DNA from: Telluria beijingensis
GTDB taxonomy: Bacteria > Pseudomonadota > Gammaproteobacteria > Burkholderiales > Burkholderiaceae_D
Assembly: GCF_030770395.1 (NCBI RefSeq)
Contig: NZ_CP132480.1
Coordinates: 3,277,792 to 3,341,791 of the forward strand
DNA length: 64,000 nucleotides
Reading direction: 5' to 3'
The notes below the pieces were generated by a model, which saw only the letters and a program-made list of their open reading frames with translations, ran no database searches and was not told the DNA's origin. Of this stretch, positions 1 through 7,900 are shown piece after piece. A program made the translations under genes and the position numbers. The stretch's first letter is position 1. Every line of letters starts with the position of its first letter.

Positions 1-3000
1 TGGTATCCAGCTCGCCGGTGTACTTGAAGAACACGCGCGCCTGATCCAGTTCGGTCACGTTGGCATCGTCCGTCGCCTGCTCCACCGCGCTGAAATACAC
101 GCCATTGTCCGGCTTCTTGGTGTCGAGCGTGAAGTTCACGGTTGCCGAGTGCTCGCCGACGTTGCCGGCCAGGTCGACCTGGCGCACCACCACGGCCTTG
201 ACGCCATCGCCCAGTTCGGTCAGGTCCAGCTTGGCCGTGCCGCTGTCATCGGTCGCCTTGCCCTTGAACCAGGTGTCGCCGTTATCGGTGCTGTATTCCC
301 AGATCGTGCTGCCGTTCGTTTCCAGGCCCGAAATGTTCACCACACCCTTGTTGGTGATGCCATCGCTGGTATTGCTGCCGGTATCGCTGTCCAGGCTGAT
401 AGTCGGCGCGGTCGGCTTGATATTGTCGAGCGTGAAGCTGATTTCGGACGCCTTGCTCGTATTGTTGGCCAGGTCGATCTGGCGCACGAAATAGGTGTTC
501 AGGCCCTGCTTCGTCGCTGGCGCCGTGCTGCTCCAACCCTCGATGCCATCGACCGAATACTCGATCCTGGCGCCGGTTTCCACACCCTCCAGCGACATGG
601 TGGCGTCGTTGGTGACACGGTCGGCATCCGTGCCGACGTTGGTGCCATGGCTGTCGGTGGCCAGCTTCATGGTCGGCTTCGCCGCGAAGTAGTCGTACAC
701 GATCTGCTTGCTCACTTCGGGCGACTTGTTGCCGGCCGCATCGATCGAGCGCAGGTAGACGGTGGTAACCTTGTCCGCATTGAAGACCGGTTCCGTCGCG
801 CCTTCCGCGACGACCGGGGTGCCCTTGGTCAGGTCGACGTTCTTCACCCGCACCACCTTGGTGCTGGTGAACACGTCGATCGACTCGGTGTGCCAGGTCT
901 TGCCGTCGGTGCTCCACTGGTACTTCTCGCCGGCGCCGATGCCGTCGCCGGTGTACATGAAGTCGACGTGGGCCGATGCCGCCTTGGTCACGTTGTCGAG
1001 CTTGCGGTCGCCCGCGCCCTGGGTCACCTGGCTGAAGGCGATGTCGCCGACGCTCGGCGCCTTGCCGTCATAGGTGATGCCCGTGGCAACCGCCTTGGTG
1101 GCATTGCCGGCGCTGTCGATCAGGCGCAGCGACAGGGTCGGGTTGGCCTTGGTGTCGACGCCTTCGATGGTCACCTTGCGGCCGACCACGTTCTCGGCCG
1201 CGACCGAGGTCCAGGTCTCGCCGTCGGTCGAGAACTGCACGCGCTCGCCATCCTTCAGGCCCTGCTCCAGGCTGGCCGTGACCGTCGCGCTGGCCTGGTT
1301 GGTGATGAAATCGTCCGACACGTCATCTTCGTCCTGCGAGATGGCGTCGATGGTCACCGCATTGAGCGGCGCCTGGTCGTCGAAGGTGATCTTCTGCTCG
1401 GCCGGCTGCTTGAAGTTACCGGCGGCATCGATCACGCGCACGCGCAGCGTCGGGCTGGCCGATGCGTCGATGCCGTAGATCTTCAGGGAGGTGCCATCGA
1501 CGGTTGCACGGCTGTCCGGCATGTCGAAGGTCGAGATACGATTCACGTCCGGCACGGTCGCGGTGGTCCACTCGATGCCGTCGACCGAGAACTGGACGTA
1601 TTCGCCATCGCTCAATGCGGCCGACAGGGTGGCGTCGACGTTCGCCCAGGACTGGTTGGTGGTGAAGTCCTCGACGATGTCGTCATCGCTCTCGGTGATC
1701 TTGTCGAAGGTCACCGTCACGTCTGGCGGGGTATTGTCATAGGTGACCGGCTGCGAGGCGGCGTCGCCCGCATTGCCGGCGGCGTCGACGACGCGCACCT
1801 TCAGCTCGGGGCTGCCGGACACGTCGACACCATAGATGACGACTTCCCGGCCCTCGACCAGGATGCCGGACATGCTCTCGAGGCCGCCATGGCCGCGCGG
1901 CAGGACGGCCAGGTGCTCGAACCAGGTCTCGCCATCGGTCGAGTATTGCACGTAGTCGCCAGGATTCAACACGGCCGACAGGGTCGCACGGACGGTCGCG
2001 ATCGCCTGGTTGGTGACGAAGTCCTGGCTGATGTCGAGCTCATCGTCGCTGATCGAATCGATGGTGACGGTCTGGGTGGCCTTTTGATCGTCGAAGACGA
2101 TCTCTTGCGTCTTGACGGCGCCTTCGTTGCCGGCGGCGTCGACCACGCGCACCGACAGGAACGGGGTCGTGGCGGTGTCGATGTCGGCGATGGTCACCTT
2201 GCGGCCGTCGATGGCCTCGGCGCCCAGCGTGGTCCAGTCGGTGCCATTGACCGAATACTGCACGTACTCGCCCTTGTCCAGCACGGCCGACAGCCTGGCT
2301 TCGACGGTGGCGGTGGCCACGTTGGTGGTGAAGTCCGGCGTACGGTCGGCGCTATTGCCCTCGTCTTCGCTGATCGAGACGAACTCGACGGTCTGGGTGG
2401 CGCCGGTGTTGTCGAAGGTGATTTCCTGGGTCGCCTTGGCGCCAGGATTGCCGGCCGCATCGACCACGCGCAGCGACAGGCTCGGGGTGGCGGCGGTGTC
2501 GACGCCGGCGATGGTGACGGCGGTGCCATCGACTGCCTCTGCCGCCAGGGTGGTCCACTGCAGGCCGTCGACCGAATACTGCACGTATTCGCCCGTCGCC
2601 AGCGCGCTGGAGAGGGTGGCGGTCACGGTGGCCGTGGCCTGGTTGGTCACGAAGTCGGCGGTCGCGTCGGCGCTGTCGCCCTTGTCTTCGCTGATCGTCT
2701 CGAACTTGACGGTCTGGGTTGCCGGAGTGGAGTCGTGGGTGATCGGCTGGCTCGCCTTGATGCCGGGATTGCCGGCGGCATCGATCACGCGCACCTGCAG
2801 GGTCGGGTTGCCCGATACGTCGATGCCGTGGATGGTCACCGAGGTGCCATCGACGTCCTTGGCCGCCACGGGGACCCACTGTTCGCCATCGACCGAATAC
2901 TGCACGTATTCGCCGGCCGCCAGCTTGCTGGAGAGGGTTGCCGCGACGGTGACGGTTTCTTCGTTGGTGACGAAGTCGTGCTTGCCGTCCGGGGTGTCGC

Positions 3001-4666
3001 CGCTGTCTTCGGTGATCGAATCGATGGTGACGGTCTGGGTCGGGGGAGTGATGTCGTAGGTGATCGGCTGTGCGATCGCCTGGCCGGGGTTGCCGGCGCC
3101 ATCGACCACGCGGATCGAGACGGTCGGGCTGGTGGTGGCGTCGATGCCCTTGACGCTCACCGTGGCGCCGACGATGTCGGTGGCGGCAACCGCGGTCCAG
3201 GTCTTGCCATCGACCGAGTACTGCACATGGTCGCCTGCTGCCAGGGCGGCTTTCAGCACGGCCTTGACCGTGATCTCGGCCTGGTTGGTGACGAAGTCCG
3301 GCGCGTTGTCGTCGGCGCTTTCGGTGATCGACTGGAATTCGACGGTGACGGTCGGCGCCTCGGCGTCGACGCTCACGGTCAGGCGCTGCTGGTCGAGGGT
3401 CGCGCGGCCGTCGATGACCAGCTTTTCCTCGATCGACAGGGTGTCGGTGATGGTGACGTGCCGGGCGCCGTCCAGCAGGTTGGCGGTCGCGGTGTCGGCC
3501 AGTGCACGGGCGCCGATGGCGCCGCTGAAGATCGCGCCCTTGGCGTCGACGATCCTGTACGCGTCGACGCCGCTCGGGACGGCCATGACCTTGGCGACGT
3601 CGGCAACGCTGCCGACCACGGTGACGTTGCCGGCGTAATCGCTGGCGATCACGTCGCTCAGCTTGGTGATGCCGGCGACCGTGACCGGCTTGCCGTCACG
3701 GGTGATGACGTTATTGGCCAGGTCGACGACGACGGCGTCCGACGAGGTGCCGGTGAAGCTCAGCACGCCCTTGTTCAGGACCACCGAGAACTCGGGCGCC
3801 GGGGGCGGCGGGGTCGGGGTGGTGGGCGTCGTCGGGACGGTCGGCGCGGTCGGGGTGGTCGGGTAGACGACTTCGACGGCGGCAGGCAGGCCGCCTTTTG
3901 CCAGCGCGTCGACGACCTGGCCCAGCGTGGCCTTGGCCGGCATGACTTCCAGGACTTTCTTCATGCCGCCGCTGCGCAGCAGCGAATCGAGCGTGACCGG
4001 ATTGCCGGCGGCCGCTTCGGCGACGTCGGCCAGCGCCTGCACCAGCTTGACCGGATCGGCGGCGCCGCGCGGGGTGTCGAGCAGCCTGGCCAGGGTGGTG
4101 CCGGTGCCGATCGCATCGATCACGGCCGGGGTCTTGGTGGCGATGTCGGCCAGTTTCAGCGAGAAGCCGACGATGGCGTCGGCGTCGGCGCCGCTCATCT
4201 CGAGATCGACGGCCTTGACCAGCACGCGCGCCGCTTCGAGCGAGGCGTAGCCGCTGTAGGCGAATTTGCCGTCGGCGACCTGCTGGGTGAACTGGCCGGC
4301 CAGCTTTTCACGCAGCTGCGTCAGCTGCAGATCGGTCGACTGGGCGCCGGCCTGGATCGTCACGGCGGCGTCGGCCAGCGACATATTGCCTTTGTCGATG
4401 GCGTTGACCCAGAATGCCAGGCCTTCGGCGTCGGGCGCGCGGTTGAACAACTGCTGGTAGACCTGGGTGATGTGGGTAACGGTGTCGCTGGAGCCGTACT
4501 GCTTGATCGCTTCTTCGGACTGTGCGAATGCGGAGGTGAGCTGGCTCAAGTCGCCATTGGCGTTCTCGAGCTGCATCGTCCAGAACGCGAGACCGTCCGG
4601 ATCGGCTGGGCGGCCGAAGTAGGCGAGATAAAACGAGCTGATGGTTGAAGCGTAACTTTGAGGCAT
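1..4666 (-). CDS. Giant Ig-repeat protein with N-terminal DUF4214 segment (3' end outside window)
   Basis: The frame is open from an ATG at 4666 to the left edge, giving about 1,555 residues without the C-terminus. The first ~120 residues carry two DUF4214-like units (YFGRPADPDGLAFW, then LFNRAPDAEGLAFW), a module common in RTX and S-layer-like secreted proteins. A helical stretch and a Pro/Thr linker (about residues 265-290) follow. After that come about ten Ig-like repeats, each with a VRVVDAAGNPG-type strand and a QYSVDGKTW-type strand. There is no Sec signal peptide, so type I secretion is likely (inference from DUF4214 family context). The long open frames on the opposite strand are codon-bias shadows. 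A role in adhesion or as a surface matrix protein is inferred only. It lies downstream of, and in the same direction as, the DUF4347 protein, separated by a strong terminator. Confidence 0.85.
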   Translation of the reverse strand, partial: MPQSYASTISSFYLAYFGRPADPDGLAFWTMQLENANGDLSQLTSAFAQSEEAIKQYGSSDTVTHITQVYQQLFNRAPDAEGLAFWVNAIDKGNMSLADAAVTIQAGAQSTDLQLTQLREKLAGQFTQQVADGKFAYSGYASLEAARVLVKAVDLEMSGADADAIVGFSLKLADIATKTPAVIDAIGTGTTLARLLDTPRGAADPVKLVQALADVAEAAAGNPVTLDSLLRSGGMKKVLEVMPAKATLGQVVDALAKGGLPAAVEVVYPTTPTAPTVPTTPTTPTPPPPAPEFSVVLNKGVLSFTGTSSDAVVVDLANNVITRDGKPVTVAGITKLSDVIASDYAGNVTVVGSVADVAKVMAVPSGVDAYRIVDAKGAIFSGAIGARALADTATANLLDGARHVTITDTLSIEEKLVIDGRATLDQQRLTVSVDAEAPTVTVEFQSITESADDNAPDFVTNQAEITVKAVLKAALAAGDHVQYSVDGKTWTAVAATDIVGATVSVKGIDATTSPTVSIRVVDGAGNPGQAIAQPITYDITPPTQTVTIDSITEDSGDTPDGKHDFVTNEETVTVAATLSSKLAAGEYVQYSVDGEQWVPVAAKDVDGTSVTIHGIDVSGNPTLQVRVIDAAGNPGIKASQPITHDSTPATQTVKFETISEDKGDSADATADFVTNQATATVTATLSSALATGEYVQYSVDGLQWTTLAAEAVDGTAVTIAGVDTAATPSLSLRVVDAAGNPGAKATQEITFDNTGATQTVEFVSISEDEGNSADRTPDFTTNVATATVEARLSAVLDKGEYVQYSVNGTDWTTLGAEAIDGRKVTIADIDTATTPFLSVRVVDAAGNEGAVKTQEIVFDDQKATQTVTIDSISDDELDISQDFVTNQAIATVRATLSAVLNPGDYVQYSTDGETWFEHLAVLPRGHGGLESMSGILVEGREVVIYGVDVSGSPELKVRVVDAAGNAGDAASQPVTYDNTPPDVTVTFDKITESDDDIVEDFTTNQSWANVDATLSAALSDGEYVQFSVDGIEWTTATVPDVNRISTFDMPDSRATVDGTSLKIYGIDASASPTLRVRVIDAAGNFKQPAEQKITFDDQAPLNAVTIDAISQDEDDVSDDFITNQASATVTASLEQGLKDGERVQFSTDGETWTSVAAENVVGRKVTIEGVDTKANPTLSLRLIDSAGNATKAVATGITYDGKAPSVGDIAFSQVTQGAGDRKLDNVTKAASAHVDFMYTGDGIGAGEKYQWSTDGKTWHTESIDVFTSTKVVRVKNVDLTKGTPVVAEGATEPVFNADKVTTVYLRSIDAAGNKSPEVSKQIVYDYFAAKPTMKLATDSHGTNVGTDADRVTNDATMSLEGVETGARIEYSVDGIEGWSSTAPATKQGLNTYFVRQIDLANNTSKASEISFTLDNIKPTAPTISLDSDTGSNTSDGITNKGVVNISGLETNGSTIWEYSTDNGDTWFKGKATDDSGTAKLDLTELGDGVKAVVVRQVDLAGNVGEHSATVNFTLDTKKPDNGVYFSAVEQATDDANVTELDQARVFFKYTGELDT
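160..3400 (-). repeat. Tandem Ig-like repeat array inside the giant protein
   Basis: The motif 'V-x-D-x-A-G-N' recurs at about plus-strand positions 3110, 2790, 2470, 2150, 1785, 1435, 1110, 745, 480 and 180. The period is therefore about 260-365 bases, roughly 107 residues. Copies between about 2100 and 3100 are the most alike, which suggests recent duplication or gene conversion. Left-edge copies are more diverged. Confidence 0.8.
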
Positions 4667-4993
4667 GAGATTTCCAGTAGAAGAATACAGACGTACGACG
4701 AATGTTTTTTTTGAGAAACGAACTCTACTATGTTCGACTCTACTGCTTGAATCACTTTTTCGTTTTTGTCGGGTATTTCCTACACATTTACTGGACGACA
4801 ATGCTGATGTGTTCACAAACTACTCTCTATTGGTAGCAATTAATGAACAATCCATGCCTTATCAGTAACTTGATTTCAACCTCAGAAATTTATATATCGG
4901 CAAAATTGATAAAAACGGTAATTGCATATGCAATGCCCAAAATAAAACCGCCGGCACCCGAAGGCGCCGGCGGTTTTCCTGGCCACTCCTGGA
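4667..4993. other. AT-rich intergenic region with promoter of the giant repeat gene
   Basis: This 327-base gap is much richer in A+T than its surroundings. It contains the terminator of the upstream gene at 4944-4977 and must hold the promoter of the gene starting at 4666. No single -35/-10 pair stands out clearly enough to call. A GGA-containing ribosome site lies about 8 bases before the ATG. Confidence 0.5.
4944..4977 (-). terminator. Rho-independent terminator of the DUF4347 gene
   Basis: Perfect 12-base arms (4944-4955 and 4966-4977) are rich in GC and end in A4/T4. On the minus strand the stem is followed by TTTTATTTT. It sits 17 bases after the stop codon of the gene ending at 4994. 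Confidence 0.85.
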
Positions 4994-7900
4994 TCAAACG
5001 GTCGTGATGCTGGTATCGATGGCGCCGACCAGCGTCAGCATCTCTTGCGAGTCCGCAAAGCCCAGCAACACGTCGCCGCGGTCGATCCGGCCGGACGCCA
5101 GGCCGTCGACCCAGAACGCCTGCTCGCCGGCACTGCCGACGCGCTCGAAGGCGCTCTGGTACAGGGCGTCGACGAACTGGGCATCCGTCAGCGCGCCATA
5201 CTTGTCCGACGCTTCGCCCGATGCCACGAACCAGTCCGCCAGCACGGTCATGCTGGCGCCCGACTCGTGCAGGCCGATCCAGAAGTTCAGCCCATCCTCG
5301 TCCGCATGGCGCGCGAACAGCGTTTCGTACATGCGCACCAGGGTGGCCACGTCGCTGTGGTTGAAGTCCAGGTCGACCGGCTCGCCCAGCGCCAGCTTCT
5401 CGGCCGAATCGGCCATCAGCAGCGCGGCGCCGGCCTTGTCGATCGCGCCGGCGTCGAGCGCCGCGACCCAGTAGACCTTGCCCGCGGCGTCGGCGGCGCG
5501 GTCCAGCACATTGCCGTACAGCGCATCGATGAAGGCGGCATTGCCCAGCTTGTCCAGGCCGTTGGCCGCGAGCAGGCTGCGCGCCACGGCGGCCAGGCCG
5601 GTCCCCTGGTCCAGCGCATCGATCCAGGTATCGATCGCGGCGTCGCTGGCCTTGGCGCCGCTGGCCGCCTCGACCAGACGCGCCACCGTGCCGCGCTCGG
5701 TCGTGTCGGCCGGTGCGCCGGTGAAGCGCAGCACCTCGACGTCGACCACGGTGTCGGTGCCGTCGCTGCCGTGCAGGTCCTTCATCACCAGCTGGCCGTC
5801 CTTCACGCGCAGGCTGTAGCCCTCGCGGCCGGCGCCGCTGTAGACGGCGATGTCGCGGCCGCTGCCGCCATCGACGTAGTCGTCGCCCTCGCCGCCGAAC
5901 ACGATGTCGTCTCCATCGTCGCCGTAGACGCGGTCGTTGCCGCCGGCGCTGCCGACGATGTCGTCGCCGCCGCCGCCGTGCAGCACGTCGTCGCCTTCGC
6001 CCAGGAAGATGGTCTGGCTGGCGCTGTCGCCCCACACTTTCTGCGACCCGGCGCCGCCGCTCACATTGACCGCGCCGATGATGGCCGCGAAGTCGACGTT
6101 GTCCAGCTTGAGCTGGGTGCCGCCCGGCAGTTGCGAGCTGTCGATCACGAGCGCCGTCTGTGGATTGTCCTGCGCCGCTGGCAGGCCCACGATCGCCACC
6201 GGAGCGTTCTGCGACGTCGTGCCGCCGAACGTCGGCACGATGGTCTGGACCAGCAGGGAGGTGTTGGACGCCAGCTCGCCGATGAAACCGCTGCCGCCGC
6301 CGGTAAGCGCTTCCTGGTCGGTCGATCCGGCCGCGGTGTGGGCCTTGATCTCGCGGATCAGGTCGGTCAGCGCGTCGCCGGCCGTCTTGATCCCCGAACC
6401 GGAGCTCGTCATGCCGAAGCCGACCGGCAGCTGCGCTGTCAGGATCGGGTTGCCAGACGCATTCGTGGCCAGCGGGATGTCGGCGACGTCGTTGTTGCCG
6501 ACCTGCTCTTCGCGCGACTCGGTCACGACCGGGATGGTCACCTTGGTCGAGGTGCTGCCATCGGGATTGCGCACCTGCTCGGTCACCACCTTGACGCCGT
6601 CCACGGTGCTGCCGGCCGGCGGATTCACCGGCGGATTCACCGGCGGATTCACAGGAGGATTACCGCCGCCCGCGGCCGGGGTGTTGTTCGTCACCGCCCG
6701 CGCCACCACGCTGGCGGCGTCGTTTCCGACCGTGTCCTGGATCGCATGGTCGTCGTTGCCGTCGGTCGGATCAAGGTACGACACCGTCACCGCCTGGCCC
6801 TGCTGGACGGCATTCGCCAGCGTCAGCGTCACGGTCCCGGCGCTGGCATTGATGGCGACATTGCTGACGGCCACCTGGCTACCGCCGACGTTGACGGCGA
6901 ACGCCGACCCCGACGGGGCATGGCTGGCATCGAGCGCCTCGCTATAGGTCATCACCAGCGTGCGGCCGTTGACCGCGGCCGACACGAAGGCCGGGGCCAG
7001 CGTGTCGGCGGAGTCGTTCGTCACCGTCCGGTCGACCAGGCTGGCGGCGTCGTTGCCGGCCATGTCCTGGACCGCGAAGTCGTCGTCGCCGTCGGTCGGA
7101 TCGAGGTACGACACCGTCACGACCTGGTTCGGCTGCACCGCGTTCGTCAAGGTAAGCCGGACGAGGTTCGACTGCGGTTCGATGACGACGTCGTTCACCG
7201 ATACAGCCTCGCCATCGACCTTCACGACGAAGTCGCCGGCGTCGGGGCCATGGCTGAAGTCCAGCATCTCGCCATAGGTCAGCACCAGCGCCGTGCCGTC
7301 GACGGTGGCGCTCTCCAGTACCGGGGCGGCCGTATCGCCCGAGTTGTTGCTGACGGCATGGTCGACCAGGCTGGCGGCATCGTTGCCGACCGTATCCTGG
7401 ATCGCGAAGTCGTCGTCGTCGTCGGTCGGATCAAGGTACGACACCGTGACGACCTGGCCCGGCTGCACGGCGCTTGCCAGCGTCAGCCTGACGGTATTCG
7501 TGAGCGGATCGACGTCGACGCCGTTCACCACCACCGGCTGGCCGTCGACCTTCACCACGAAGTCATCGGTGCCGGGACCGTGGTCCTCGTCCAGGGTCTC
7601 GCCGTAGGCCAGCACCAGTGCGGTACCGTTGACGGTGGCGCTCTCCAGCACCGGACCCAGCGTATCGTCCGAATCGTTGTACACCTCCTGGTCCTCCAGG
7701 CTGGCGGCATCGTTGCCGAGCGCATCCTGGATCGCAAAGTCGTCGTCGCCATCAGTCGGATCAAGGTAGGACACCGTCACCACCTGGCCCGGCTGCACCG
7801 CGCTTGCCAGTGTCAGCGTGACGGCATGCGTGAGCGGATCGATGTCGACGCCGTCCACCGCCACCGGCTGGCCGTCGACCTTCACCACGAAGTCATCGGT

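Noticed and set aside
149..4648. Very long open frame on the plus strand
   Set aside because: It is the antisense shadow of the Ig-repeat gene in GC-rich DNA. Its Arg/Gly/Asp/Val-rich translation shows no family motif and it has no ribosome site.
6618..6665. Short direct repeats as a possible CRISPR
   Set aside because: The 12-base units are contiguous without spacers and encode a proline linker in frame.
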